Assembly: GCA_017745235.1 (NCBI GenBank)
Contig: JAGHZU010000006.1
Location: 1 to 64,000, forward strand
DNA from: Caulobacter sp.
GTDB lineage: Bacteria > Pseudomonadota > Alphaproteobacteria > Caulobacterales > Caulobacteraceae
DNA: 64,000 nucleotides
Direction of reading: 5' to 3'
The notes under the pieces are model-generated. The model was not told the origin of the DNA. It worked only from the letters and a program-made list of their open reading frames with translations, and did no database searches. The position numbers were made by a program, and so were the translations under genes. This document shows positions 1-8,680 of the stretch, piece after piece; within the stretch, counting starts at the first letter, position 1, and each line of letters begins with the position of its first letter.

Positions 1-680
1 CCGTCGGCATGAGCATCAACCTGCGCGCCTACTTCGTGGCCGCCACGATGGTCATCGCGGTGCCGACCGGCGTGAAGATCTTCTCGTGGATCGCCACGAT
101 GTGGGGCGGGTCGATCAGCTTCAAGACGCCCATGCTCTGGGCGATCGGCTTCATCTTCCTGTTCACCGTCGGCGGCGTCACCGGCGTCGTCCTCTCCAAC
201 GCCGGCATCGACTACAGCCTGCACGACACCTACTACGTGGTGGCCCACTTCCACTACGTGCTGTCGCTGGGCGCGGTGTTCGCCATCTTCGCGGCCTTCT
301 TCTACTGGTTCGAGAAGATGTGGGGCGTGAAGTACAACGAGTTCCTGGGCTGCGTTCAGTTCTGGATCATGTTCGTCGGCGTGAACCTGATCTTCTTCCC
401 GCAGCACTTCCTGGGCCTGCAAGGCATGCCGCGTCGCTATGTCGACTATCCGGACGCCTTCACCCTGTGGAACCACGTCTCGTCGATCGGCTACGGCATC
501 ACGGTGATCGGCGTCGGCGTCTTCATCATCATCCTGATCGAAGCCGCCATCCGTCGCCGCAAGGCCGAGGCCAATCCGTGGGGCGAAGGCGCCACCACCC
601 TGGAATGGACCCTGTCCTCGCCGCCGCCGTTCCACCAGTTCAGCGAGCCGCCGGTCATCAAGGCCGACAGCCACCACTGA
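1..680 (+). CDS. ctaD: Cytochrome c oxidase subunit I, C-terminal part (5' end outside window)
   Basis: This is the C-terminal ~226 codons of the catalytic heme-copper subunit of the aa3-type oxidase, an integral membrane protein that reduces O2 and pumps protons. The frame is open from the first base (first full codon at 3) and ends with TGA at 678-680. The motif [13 protein letters not shown] carries the heme-ligand histidines of the family, followed by the conserved [16 protein letters not shown] and a hydrophilic tail. The genes that follow (heme O synthase, Cox11, subunit III, SURF1) are its assembly factors and partner, so this is the 3' end of ctaD in a cta operon. The start and the Cu-B region lie outside the window. 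Confidence 0.97.
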   Translation, partial: VGMSINLRAYFVAATMVIAVPTGVKIFSWIATMWGGSISFKTPMLWAIGFIFLFTVGGVTGVVLSNAGIDYSLHDTYYVVAHFHYVLSLGAVFAIFAAFFYWFEKMWGVKYNEFLGCVQFWIMFVGVNLIFFPQHFLGLQGMPRRYVDYPDAFTLWNHVSSIGYGITVIGVGVFIIILIEAAIRRRKAEANPWGEGATTLEWTLSSPPPFHQFSEPPVIKADSHH

Positions 681-775
681 TCTGGCGCACTGACTACGCA
701 TAGGCGCGGGGGCGCGGGCGGGATGAGAATCCGGCCCGCGCCCTTCGCCGATAAAGACCCGAGTTCCGAACTGAA

Positions 776-1819
776 ATGGCCCAGTCCACTGTCCTGATGT
801 CCCAACAAGACGAGGCGACCCCCACGGTCCGCCACGCTCGCTGGCAGGACTATTTCCAGCTGCTGAAGCCGCGGGTGATGTCGCTGGTGGTGTTCACCGC
901 CCTGACCGGCCTGCTGGCCGCCCGCACGCCGATCCACCCGCTGCTGGGCGCGGTGGCCGTGCTGTGCGTCGCCATCGGGGCGGGCGCCTCGGGCGCGCTG
1001 AACATGTGGTACGACGCCGACATCGACGCCAAGATGCGCCGCACGCGCGGCCGTCCGGTGCCCGCCGGCCTGGTCAAGGGCGAGGAGGCGGCGACCCTGG
1101 GCGTTGTCCTGTCGCTGCTGTCGGTCATGCTGATGGGCATGGCGATCAACTGGCTGGCCGCGGGCCTGCTGGCCTTCACCATCGTGTTCTACGCGGTGGT
1201 CTACACCATGTGGCTCAAGCGCTGGACGGCGCAGAACATCGTCATCGGCGGCCTGGCCGGCGCCCTGCCGCCCGCCATCGGCTGGGCCGCGGCCACGGGC
1301 CATGCGCCGCTGAACGCCTGGCTGATGGTGCTGATCATCTTCCTGTGGACCCCGCCGCACTTCTGGGCGCTGTCGCTGTACATCTCGACCGACTACGCCA
1401 AGGCCGGCGTGCCGATGCTGCCGGTGGTCAAGGGCGCCAAGGAGACCCGCAAGCAGGTCCTGCTCTACAGCCTGGTCCTGATCCCAGTCTGCATCGCGCC
1501 GGTGTTCACCGGCCTGGGCGGCTGGCTGTACCTGGCCGTCTCGGGCCTGGGCGGGCTGGTGTTCCTGATCCTGGCCTGGCGGGTGTTCGCCAGCAACGCC
1601 GGGGACGCGGCCGATCCGCGCGCCGCCGACCGCGACCTCTACGAGGTCAAGGACGAGGCCTCCGCCGCCGACGCCAAGGACAGCAGGAAGGCCCTGGCCG
1701 GCGGCGCCAGGAACGCCCGCAACCTGTTCGCCTTCTCGATCCTCTATCTGTTCGCCCTGTTCGCCGCCCTGCTGGCCGAGGCGGTGCTAGGCCTAAAAGT
1801 GCTGGAGTTGCCGCTATGA
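776..1819 (+). CDS. ctaB: Protoheme IX farnesyltransferase (heme O synthase)
   Basis: A 347-aa UbiA-family polytopic membrane prenyltransferase that adds a farnesyl group to heme B to make heme O for the oxidase. LKPRVMSLVVFTALTG and the Asp-rich NMWYDADID motif (about residues 76-84), followed by RRTRGRP, are diagnostic. It is longer than the E. coli protein (about 296 aa) because of a charged insert near residues 280-318 before the last membrane segment. An alternative start is Met8. It lies 95 nt after ctaD, and its TGA overlaps the ATG of the next gene (ATGA), suggesting translational coupling. Confidence 0.96.
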   Translation: MAQSTVLMSQQDEATPTVRHARWQDYFQLLKPRVMSLVVFTALTGLLAARTPIHPLLGAVAVLCVAIGAGASGALNMWYDADIDAKMRRTRGRPVPAGLVKGEEAATLGVVLSLLSVMLMGMAINWLAAGLLAFTIVFYAVVYTMWLKRWTAQNIVIGGLAGALPPAIGWAAATGHAPLNAWLMVLIIFLWTPPHFWALSLYISTDYAKAGVPMLPVVKGAKETRKQVLLYSLVLIPVCIAPVFTGLGGWLYLAVSGLGGLVFLILAWRVFASNAGDAADPRAADRDLYEVKDEASAADAKDSRKALAGGARNARNLFAFSILYLFALFAALLAEAVLGLKVLELPL

Positions 1820-1962
1820 CCCGCCGCAAGGACCTCGATCCCGCCGAAAAGGCGCGCAGCGGCCGCAACATCGCGCTGGGCCTGGGCCTGGCGGCTTTCG
1901 TGGTCCTGGTCTTCGTGGTCACGGTCGTGAAGCTGGGAGGCAATGTTGGCCCCCACTTCTAA
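1816..1962 (+). CDS. CoxF-like small membrane protein
   Basis: A 48-aa protein with a charged N-terminus and one membrane span (about residues 17-39). It overlaps the ctaB stop by 4 nt (ATGA) and the ctaG start by 20 nt, so it is translated inside the cta operon. Alphaproteobacterial cta operons often carry a short single-span protein in this place, named CoxF in some annotations. A role in oxidase assembly is inferred from position and size, not from a motif. Confidence 0.8.
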   Translation: MTRRKDLDPAEKARSGRNIALGLGLAAFVVLVFVVTVVKLGGNVGPHF

Positions 1963-2632
1963 GGACCAGCTCTCGCCGGAGGACCTGGCCAAGATCGAGG
2001 CGGACAACAAGGTCGGCACGGCGGAGCGTCCCGCCAAGCGCGGCCACCTCAAGGTGGCCGTCCTCTGCGGCCTGGCCTTCTTCGGCATGGTCGGGGCGGC
2101 CTATGCGGCGGTGCCGCTGTACAAGCTGTTCTGCCAGGTCACCGGCTTCGACGGCACGGTGCGCAAGGCCGTGGCCAAGCCCGGCAAGGTGCTGGACCGC
2201 AAGATCGAGATCCGATTCGACGCCAACGTCCGCAACCTGCCCTGGGACTTCACCGCCGTGCAGGCCAGCCAGACCGTGCGCATCGGCGACACGGGCCTGG
2301 CCTTCTTCAAGGTCACCAACCGCAGCGACAAGGCCCTGACCGGGCGGGCGCTGTACAACGTGGTGCCGGAGGTGGCGGGGCCGTTCTTCCAGAAGCTGGA
2401 GTGCTTCTGCTTCAGCAACCAGACCATCGAACCGGGCCAGACGGTCGAGTTCCCGGTGGTCTACTTCGTCGACCCCAAGATCGTCGACGACGTGGACGCC
2501 AAGGACAAGCAGACCATCACCCTGTCCTACACCTTCTTTCCGGCGGTTCCCGACGCTTCGGGCGCCAAACAGGCGGCCTCCACGCCGCGTATCGTCGAAC
2601 CCCTTGGCGGCAAGCCGCCGACGGGGCTATAG
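1943..2632 (+). CDS. ctaG: Cytochrome c oxidase assembly protein CtaG/Cox11
   Basis: A 229-aa copper chaperone that delivers copper to Cu-B of subunit I. It has one N-terminal membrane anchor (about residues 37-57) and a periplasmic immunoglobulin-like domain. The family hallmark ECFCF (Cys154 and Cys156) and PLYKLFCQVTGFDGT just after the anchor are both present. The ATG at 1943 lies inside the preceding small gene, which is common in this operon. The usual family length supports a complete gene. Confidence 0.96.
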   Translation: MLAPTSKDQLSPEDLAKIEADNKVGTAERPAKRGHLKVAVLCGLAFFGMVGAAYAAVPLYKLFCQVTGFDGTVRKAVAKPGKVLDRKIEIRFDANVRNLPWDFTAVQASQTVRIGDTGLAFFKVTNRSDKALTGRALYNVVPEVAGPFFQKLECFCFSNQTIEPGQTVEFPVVYFVDPKIVDDVDAKDKQTITLSYTFFPAVPDASGAKQAASTPRIVEPLGGKPPTGL

Positions 2633-2702
2633 CGTAAAACAAAAGCGTCGCGGCGGGGGCTCCGGCCGGGCCGCTTAGAGGGATTAAAGGGTTAGCACGC
2701 AC

Positions 2703-3575
2703 ATGGCCGGCGCCGTCAAACACGACTATCACATCCTGCCTCCCAGCCCGTGGCCGTTCGTCGGTTCGGCCGCTTCCGTCGTCATGGCCATCGGCCTGAT
2801 CGGCTGGATCAAGGGCGGCGTCCTGGGCATCGAGAAGGGCAATCCCTGGATCTTCGCCGCGGGCCTGGCGGGCGTGCTGTACACGATGTTCGGCTGGTGG
2901 CGCGACGTCATCAAGGAAGCCAACGCCGGCGACCACACCCCCGTCGTCTCGATCGGCCTGCGCTACGGCATGGTCCTGTTCATCGCCTCGGAAGTGATGT
3001 TCTTCGTGGCGTGGTTCTGGATCTTCTTCGAGATGGCCCTGTTCCATCACCACCGCACGCTGTCGGCGATCGAGGAAGTCCGCACCGCCTGGGCCGCCTG
3101 GCCGCCCGCCGGCGTCGAGACCGTCTCGCCCTGGCACCTGCCGCTGGTCAACACCCTGACCCTGCTGCTGTCGGGCACGACCATCACCTGGTCGCACCAC
3201 GCCCTGCAGCAAGGCGACCGCAACGGCGCCAAGTGGGGCCTGATCCTGACCATCCTGCTGGGCGCGCTGTTCACCACCATCCAGATCTACGAATACGCCC
3301 ACATCAACCACGAGCACCTGTTCTACTCGGAAGCCGCCGCGAACTCGGGCCTGTACGGCTCGACCTTCTTCCTGGCCACCGGCTTCCACGGCTTCCACGT
3401 GTTCGTCGGCACCCTGTTCCTGATCGTCTGCCTCATCCGCCTGCTGAATGGCGCCTTCACGCCCAAGCAGCACTTCGGCTTCGAGGCGGCCGCCTGGTAC
3501 TGGCACTTCGTGGACGTGGTCTGGCTGTTCCTGTTCGCCTTCGTCTACGTGATCTTCGGGGCCTCGGCCCACTAG
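2703..3575 (+). CDS. ctaE: Cytochrome c oxidase subunit III
   Basis: A 290-aa, seven-span membrane subunit of the aa3 oxidase. HDYHILPPSPWPFVGS at the N-terminus, SEVMFFVAWFWIFFE, and the C-terminal WYWHFVDVVWLFLF stretch are strongly conserved in subunit III. It follows ctaG by 70 nt and is followed by a strong Rho-independent terminator at 3593-3627, so it probably ends the main oxidase transcript. Confidence 0.97.
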   Translation: MAGAVKHDYHILPPSPWPFVGSAASVVMAIGLIGWIKGGVLGIEKGNPWIFAAGLAGVLYTMFGWWRDVIKEANAGDHTPVVSIGLRYGMVLFIASEVMFFVAWFWIFFEMALFHHHRTLSAIEEVRTAWAAWPPAGVETVSPWHLPLVNTLTLLLSGTTITWSHHALQQGDRNGAKWGLILTILLGALFTTIQIYEYAHINHEHLFYSEAAANSGLYGSTFFLATGFHGFHVFVGTLFLIVCLIRLLNGAFTPKQHFGFEAAAWYWHFVDVVWLFLFAFVYVIFGASAH

Positions 3576-3592
3576 ATCGAAAGATCCCGAGG

Positions 3593-3627
3593 GGCCCGGA
3601 ACGCCGACCAGCGTTCCGGGCCTTTTT
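3593..3627 (+). terminator. Rho-independent terminator after ctaE
   Basis: Perfect 12-bp GC-rich stem (GGCCCGGAACGC with GCGTTCCGGGCC) closing a 6-nt loop, then five T residues. It sits 18 nt after the ctaE stop. Confidence 0.9.
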
Positions 3628-3680
3628 CGTTTCCGGCGGCCTTTCCCGGCCGCACCGCTCCGGCCTAAAGGATGGGCCTC

Positions 3681-4043
3681 ATGACCCAGGTGAACCCCTA
3701 TCTCGCCGGCGCGACCGGCCGCTGCCCCCACTGCGGCGAGGGTCTGCTGTTCGACGGCTTCCTGAAGCTGGCCCGCACCTGCGAGGCCTGCGGCTTCGAC
3801 CTGGGCGCCCACGAGACCGGCGACGGCGCGGCCACCTTCGTCATCTTGATCGCCGGCTTCCTGGGCGCCTTCGGGGCGCTGTTCTCGATGTTCGCGTTCG
3901 GTTGGCCCGTATGGCTGCTGCTGCTGGTCTGGCTGCCGCTCACCCTGGCGGTCTCGCTGGGCCTGATGCGTCCGGCCAAGGGCCTGATGGTCGCCGCCCA
4001 CATCGCCAACCACGCCGCCGAGGCCGGCCGCCACGATGTCTGA
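3681..4043 (+). CDS. DUF983 family membrane protein
   Basis: A 120-aa protein of the DUF983 family, common beside oxidase assembly genes in alphaproteobacteria; no biochemical role is known to me. The N-terminus carries two CxxC pairs (Cys15/18 and Cys34/37), a likely zinc ribbon, followed by two membrane spans. I chose ATG 3681 because AAGGATGGG lies upstream of it; an ATG at 3672 would add three residues. The 3' end overlaps SURF1 by 8 nt, consistent with a shared unit. Confidence 0.88.
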   Translation: MTQVNPYLAGATGRCPHCGEGLLFDGFLKLARTCEACGFDLGAHETGDGAATFVILIAGFLGAFGALFSMFAFGWPVWLLLLVWLPLTLAVSLGLMRPAKGLMVAAHIANHAAEAGRHDV

Positions 4044-4707
4044 CAAGCCCCGCTTTCCCATCGGCCTGACGATCGCCACCCTGATCGCCTTCGCCATCCT
4101 CTGCGGCTTGGGAACCTGGCAGGTCCAGCGCCTGCACTGGAAGCAGGACCTGCTGGCCCGCCTTGAGCGCCTGAAGACCGCCCCGGCCCAGCCCCTGGCC
4201 GACGTCCTGGCCCGCGCGGCCAGGGGCGAGGACGTCACCTGGACCCGCGTCTCGGCCGCCTGCGCCCCGGCCGCGCCGACGACCCTGCCCCTGGTCTACG
4301 GCGTGCGCGACGGCGACATCGTCTGGCGCGCCACCGCGCCCTGCCGGATCGCGGGCCCCAGCGGCGTGGTCCTGCTGGACCTGGGCGTCGTGCCCGAGCT
4401 GAAGGGCCAGCCCTCGGCCCCGGCCCGGCCGTTCGCCGCCCCGGCTACGGCCGTCGGCGTGTTGATGAACCCTCACCAGCTGGGCGGGGATCGCGCCGCC
4501 AGCCTGGCGCGCTTCGCGTCGGAGCGACCGGCGCCCTTCATCCTGATGGTCGAGTCCGCGACTCCCGCCGTCCCCGGCGTGACCCCCGCGCCGCTGCCGG
4601 CAGAAATTTCCAATCGGCACCTCGAATACGCCCTGACGTGGTTCGGTCTTGCCGTGACCCTGCTGTTTATCTATGCCGCCATGCTCTGGCGGAGGATGAG
4701 GCCCTGA
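4036..4707 (+). CDS. SURF1 family cytochrome oxidase assembly protein
   Basis: A 223-aa SURF1/Shy1-type protein with one membrane span at each end (about residues 8-26 and 198-217) flanking a periplasmic domain, the usual family layout. GTWQVQRLHWKQDLLARLE near the N-terminus and the C-terminal span with YALTWFGLAVTLL are typical. Family members help insert heme a into oxidase subunit I. It shares one base with the thrC start (TGATG). Confidence 0.93.
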   Translation: MSDKPRFPIGLTIATLIAFAILCGLGTWQVQRLHWKQDLLARLERLKTAPAQPLADVLARAARGEDVTWTRVSAACAPAAPTTLPLVYGVRDGDIVWRATAPCRIAGPSGVVLLDLGVVPELKGQPSAPARPFAAPATAVGVLMNPHQLGGDRAASLARFASERPAPFILMVESATPAVPGVTPAPLPAEISNRHLEYALTWFGLAVTLLFIYAAMLWRRMRP

Positions 4708-6104
4708 TGCGTTACGTTTCGACCCGGGGCGAGTCCCCTTCGATCGGTTTCCTGGACGCGGTCCTGGCCGGCCTGGCCCCCGACGGCGGCCTCTACGTGC
4801 CGGCCGAGTGGCCGGCCTTCACGCCCGACGAGATCGCCGCCTTCGCCGGCAAGCCCTATGCCCATGTCGCCGCCGCCGTGGTCGGCAAGTTCGTGGGCGA
4901 CGACATTCCCGCCGACGACCTGCTGCAGATGTGCGAGGAGGCCTACGCCACCTTCGCCCACGCCGCCGTCGTCCCGGTCAAGCAGCTGGCCCCCGGCCGC
5001 TTCCTGCTGGAGCTGTTCCACGGTCCGACCCTGGCGTTCAAGGACGTCGCCATGCAGCTGCTGGGCCGGCTCTACGACTACGTGCTATCGCGCCAGTCGC
5101 GGACCATGACCATCATCTGCGCCACCTCGGGCGACACCGGCGGCGCGGCCGTCGAGGCCTTCCGCGGCCGCTCGCACGCCCGCATCGTCGCCCTGTTCCC
5201 CGAAGGGCGGATCAGCGAGGTCCAGCGCCGCTTCATGACCACGGCGACCGACAAGAACGTCGCCTGCGTCTCGATCCAGGGCTCGTTCGACGACTGCCAG
5301 GCCATCGTCAAGCAGGCCTTCCAGGACGACCAATTCCGCCACGCGGTCGATCTGTCGGGCGTCAACTCGATCAACTGGGCCCGCATCGCCGCCCAGAGCG
5401 TCTACTACTTCACCGCCGCCGTCGCCCTGGGCGCCCCGGCGCGCAAGGCCGCCTTCGTGGTGCCCACCGGCAATTTCGGCGACGCCTACGCCGCCTACGT
5501 CGCCACCCGCATGGGCCTGCCCGTCGCCCGGGTGATCGCGGCCACCAATTCCAACGACATCCTGGCCCGCGCCTTCGAGGAGGGCCGCTATTCGCGCGGC
5601 GCCGTGGCCGCCACCCAGAGCCCGGCCATGGACATCCAGGTCGCCTCCAACTTCGAGCGCCTCTATTTCGAGGCCGTGGGCCGCGACGGCATAGAGACCG
5701 GCCGCGCCTTCCGCGCCTTCGCCGGCACGGGCGTGCTCGACATCCCGCCCAGCGCCCACGCCAAGATGCGCGAGCTGTTCCAGGGCGCGTCGGTCAGCGA
5801 GGCCGACACCGCCAAGACGATCCTCTCCACCCTCAACGAGACCGGCGAGGTCATCGACCCCCACACCGCCGTGGGCGTGGCCGCCGCCAACGTCCTGCGC
5901 CTGGCCGACCCGACGACGCCGGTGGTGGTGCTGTCCACCGCCCACCCGGCCAAGTTCCCCGAGGCCGTCTCGGCCGCCGCCAACGTGGTCCCCGCCATTC
6001 CGCGCGCCACGCCGGACCTGTCGAAGAAGCCCGAGAAGTTCGATCGCCTCCCCGCCGACGCCGAAACGGTGAAGGCCTTCGTGCGGGTGTTCGCGGCCAA
6101 GTGA
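4707..6104 (+). CDS. thrC: Threonine synthase
   Basis: A 465-aa PLP enzyme converting O-phosphohomoserine to threonine. The start MRYVSTRGESPSIGFLDAVL is the classic ThrC N-terminus, and LFHGPTLAFKD holds the PLP lysine (Lys112). ATSGDTGGAA is the phosphate-binding loop, and GNFGDAYAAY is also conserved. The ATG at 4707 overlaps the SURF1 stop by one base. The frame is open upstream to 4638, but homologues start here. Pairing of SURF1, thrC and an M16 peptidase is common in alphaproteobacteria. Confidence 0.97.
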   Translation: MRYVSTRGESPSIGFLDAVLAGLAPDGGLYVPAEWPAFTPDEIAAFAGKPYAHVAAAVVGKFVGDDIPADDLLQMCEEAYATFAHAAVVPVKQLAPGRFLLELFHGPTLAFKDVAMQLLGRLYDYVLSRQSRTMTIICATSGDTGGAAVEAFRGRSHARIVALFPEGRISEVQRRFMTTATDKNVACVSIQGSFDDCQAIVKQAFQDDQFRHAVDLSGVNSINWARIAAQSVYYFTAAVALGAPARKAAFVVPTGNFGDAYAAYVATRMGLPVARVIAATNSNDILARAFEEGRYSRGAVAATQSPAMDIQVASNFERLYFEAVGRDGIETGRAFRAFAGTGVLDIPPSAHAKMRELFQGASVSEADTAKTILSTLNETGEVIDPHTAVGVAAANVLRLADPTTPVVVLSTAHPAKFPEAVSAAANVVPAIPRATPDLSKKPEKFDRLPADAETVKAFVRVFAAK

Positions 6105-6232
6105 TCCTTCTCGCCCTGTGGGAGAAGGTGGCCGCGTAGCGGCCGGATGAGGGGTTTCCCGGCCTCGCCGCGCGACCCCTCACCCGCCCCCACGCCGTGG
6201 TGCCACCCGCTCCCGCAAGGGGCGAGGGGATC
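6105..6232 (+). repeat. Intergenic palindromic repeat (REP/MITE-like)
   Basis: The gap between thrC and the peptidase holds GGGAGAAGGTGG, a short palindrome (GGCCGCGTAGCGGCC) and GGATGAGGGG, answered downstream by CCCCTCACCCG, CCACCCGCTCCC and GGGGCGAGGGG. This mirror arrangement is the kind of mobile-looking palindromic element scattered between genes in many alphaproteobacteria. No coding signal is seen in it. Confidence 0.6.
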
Positions 6233-6278
6233 AGCCGCACTGGCGCCGTCGCCCCCGCGCGGCTATGTGCGGGGGCAG

Positions 6279-7547
6279 ATGAAGACCTCCACCTCCCTCC
6301 ACACCCTCGAAAACGGCGTCCGCGTGGTCTGCGATCCGATGCCGGGCCTCGAGACCCTGGCCCTGTCGGTCGTCGCCGGACGCGGCGCGGCCTATGAGGA
6401 TCCCGCGCGCTCGGGCTGGTCGCACCTGCTGGAGCACATGGTGTTCAAGGGCGCGGGCGGCCGTTCGGCCCGCGACATCGTCGAGGTGATCGAGGCCGAG
6501 GGCGGCTCGATCAACGCCGCCACCGGCTACGAGCGCACCAGCTTCCAGGTCCGCGCCCTGAAGGGCGGCCTGGCCCTCGGGCTGGACGTGCTCTCCGACC
6601 TCGTCCTGCGGCCCACCCTGGACGAGGGCGATCTCGCCCGCGAGAAGCAGGTCGTCGCCCAGGAGATCGCCGAGGCCGCCGACGCGCCCGACGACTACGT
6701 CTTCGACCTGGTCCAGACCGCCGCCTGGGGCGACCACGCCCTGGGCCGGCCGATCCTTGGCACGGTCGACACCGTCAACGCCGCCACCGTCCAGGGCCTG
6801 TCGGACTGGCGCGCGGCCCTCTACGCCGCCGACCGCCTGGTGGTCAGCGCCAGCGGCGCGGTCGAGGTCGAGGAGGTGCTGGACCTGGCCCGCCGCGCAT
6901 TCGGCGACCTGCCCGCCGCCCCCGGCGCGGCCGGCTTCGCCCCCGCCGCCTTCGTGGGCGGCCGCAAGGCCCAGGCCCGCAAGCTGGAGCAGGCGCACCT
7001 TGTCTTCATGCTGCCGGCCGTCAGCGCCCGCGAGGACGACTATTTCGCCCTGCGCATCTTCGCCGAGATCCTGGGCGGGGGCATGTCCTCGCGCCTCTTC
7101 CAGGAGGCGCGCGAGAAGCGGGGCCTCGCCTACAACATCGACGCCTATTCCGACACCTACGCCGACTGCGGCGCCCTGGGCGTCTACGCCGGCTGCGCGG
7201 CGGCCGACGCGGCCGAGACCGCCAAGGTCTGCGCCGAGCAGATCGCGGCCCTGGCCGCCCATGTCGAGGACGCCGAGCTGGCCCGCGCCAAGGCCCAGCT
7301 CAAGGCCCACATGTTCATGGCCCGCGAGCAGCCCCTGTCGCGCGCCGAGCAGGCCGCCGGCCAGGCCCTGATGTTCGACCGCCTCTACACCCCCGCCGAG
7401 CTGGCCCAGGGCGTCGATGCGGTCACCCCGGCCGACCTCGCCCGCCTGGGCCGCCGCATCCTCGACCCCCGCCGCGCCGCCAGCGCCATCCTCGGCGCCA
7501 AGCCCGCCCTCAAGGCAGGCGAGACGTTCGAGGCGGGGCTGGGCTGA
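6279..7547 (+). CDS. M16 family zinc peptidase (mitochondrial processing peptidase-like)
   Basis: A 422-aa insulinase/M16 metallopeptidase of the single-gene processing-peptidase type. The inverted zinc motif HxxEH is present (His49, Glu52, His53 in SHLLEHMVFKG), and the second conserved acidic region lies in VVAQEIAEAADAP. GGGMSSRLFQEAREKRGLAYNI in the second half is also typical. I chose ATG 6279 because the longer reading frame (from 6147) runs through repeat DNA. The cellular substrate is unknown. Confidence 0.92.
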   Translation: MKTSTSLHTLENGVRVVCDPMPGLETLALSVVAGRGAAYEDPARSGWSHLLEHMVFKGAGGRSARDIVEVIEAEGGSINAATGYERTSFQVRALKGGLALGLDVLSDLVLRPTLDEGDLAREKQVVAQEIAEAADAPDDYVFDLVQTAAWGDHALGRPILGTVDTVNAATVQGLSDWRAALYAADRLVVSASGAVEVEEVLDLARRAFGDLPAAPGAAGFAPAAFVGGRKAQARKLEQAHLVFMLPAVSAREDDYFALRIFAEILGGGMSSRLFQEAREKRGLAYNIDAYSDTYADCGALGVYAGCAAADAAETAKVCAEQIAALAAHVEDAELARAKAQLKAHMFMAREQPLSRAEQAAGQALMFDRLYTPAELAQGVDAVTPADLARLGRRILDPRRAASAILGAKPALKAGETFEAGLG

Positions 7548-7560
7548 GCCGAGCGGGGCC

Positions 7561-8607
7561 TTACGCGAGCACGGAGGCCTTGAACCCCGTCGCCGCCTCC
7601 ATGACCCGGCGAAGCGCAACCGGTTCGGAGACCCCCTGGCCGTCGAACCGGGGCGTGTAGGGCGCCGTCAGCGGCTTGGCCTCCTCGTCCGTCAGCCTGA
7701 TCGAGAGTGCGGCCACGGCGTCGTCGATGTGTTCGGCCTTGAGCGCGCCGACGATCGGCGCGGCGACCACCGGATTGCGGCGCAGCCAGGCCAGGGCGAT
7801 CTCCGCCCGGCTGACGCCCCGGGCCTGCGCGATCGCGCCCAGGGCCTCGACGATGGCGCGATCGCTGTCGGCCGTGGCTTCGTCCTGTCCGGCGCCTTCG
7901 GGCTCGGACCGTGATCTCGTCGTGGCCTGGCCCCACGGCCGCGCAAGCTTGCCGCGCGCGAGCGGGCTGTAGATCAGGGTCTGGACGCCCGCATCGGCGC
8001 AGAGGGGGATCATCTCGCGCTCCTCTTCCCGGGCGACCAGATTGTAGTTGTGCTGCATGGAGATGAAGCGGGCCCAGCCGTTGGCCTTCTGGATGTTCAG
8101 CGCCTTGCTGAACTCCCACGCCTTCATCGACGAGGCGCCGATGTAGCGCACCTTGCCCATCTTCACGAGGTCGTGGAGCGCTTCCAGCGTCTCCTCCCAG
8201 GGCGTGAGCTGGTCGCGGCGGTGGATCTGGTAGAGGTCGACATAGTCGGTCCCCAGCCGCCGCAGGCTGTGGTCGATCTCGGCCAGGATCGCCTTGCGTG
8301 ACAGTCCGGCGGCGTTGGGGCCGTTCCGGCTGGCCGCGGAGACCTTGGTGGCGATCACGACGGCGTCGCGGTTGACGAAATCCTTGAGCGCACGGCCCAG
8401 AACCTCCTCGCTGGCGCCGTTCGAATAGAGGTTCGCCGTGTCGAAGAAATTGATCCCGCGGTCGATCGCGCGCCGGATCAACCCCCGGCTGGCGTCTTCG
8501 TCCAGCGACCATGCGGGATGGCCTCGCGAGGGGTCTCCAAAGCCCATGCACCCGATGCAGACCGGCGATACGTCGAGACCCGAGCGACCAAGCTTGATGT
8601 ATTGCAT
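7561..8607 (-). CDS. Aldo/keto reductase
   Basis: A 348-aa NADPH-dependent aldo/keto reductase of the voltage-gated-channel-beta/YajO-like group. The catalytic tetrad is visible: Asp56 and Tyr61 (FFDTANLYSNG), Lys88 (VIATKV) and His129 (LYQIHRRD). A polar insert (about residues 222-245) precedes the cofactor region. It is divergent from a TetR regulator, with two operator-like repeats in the 73-bp gap, so it is probably that regulator's target. The substrate is not predictable from sequence. Confidence 0.93.
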   Translation of the reverse strand: MQYIKLGRSGLDVSPVCIGCMGFGDPSRGHPAWSLDEDASRGLIRRAIDRGINFFDTANLYSNGASEEVLGRALKDFVNRDAVVIATKVSAASRNGPNAAGLSRKAILAEIDHSLRRLGTDYVDLYQIHRRDQLTPWEETLEALHDLVKMGKVRYIGASSMKAWEFSKALNIQKANGWARFISMQHNYNLVAREEEREMIPLCADAGVQTLIYSPLARGKLARPWGQATTRSRSEPEGAGQDEATADSDRAIVEALGAIAQARGVSRAEIALAWLRRNPVVAAPIVGALKAEHIDDAVAALSIRLTDEEAKPLTAPYTPRFDGQGVSEPVALRRVMEAATGFKASVLA

Positions 8608-8615
8608 GGGATCTC

Positions 8616-8667
8616 CTAACCGGATAACTCTCCGGTTAGAGTCAGTAGCGGAGAATTCTCCGGTTAG
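8616..8667. promoter_or_regulatory. Twin operator between aldo/keto reductase and TetR genes
   Basis: Two inverted repeats sit side by side. One has perfect 9-bp arms, CTAACCGGA (8616-8624) and TCCGGTTAG (8631-8639), 6 nt apart. The second is the 14-bp palindrome CGGAGAATTCTCCG (8649-8662). Both share the element TCTCCGGTTAG (8629-8639 and 8657-8667), repeated directly at 28 bp spacing. This is a likely binding site for the neighbouring TetR repressor, controlling both genes. Confidence 0.72.
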
Positions 8668-8680
8668 TCAAGGGGACGTC

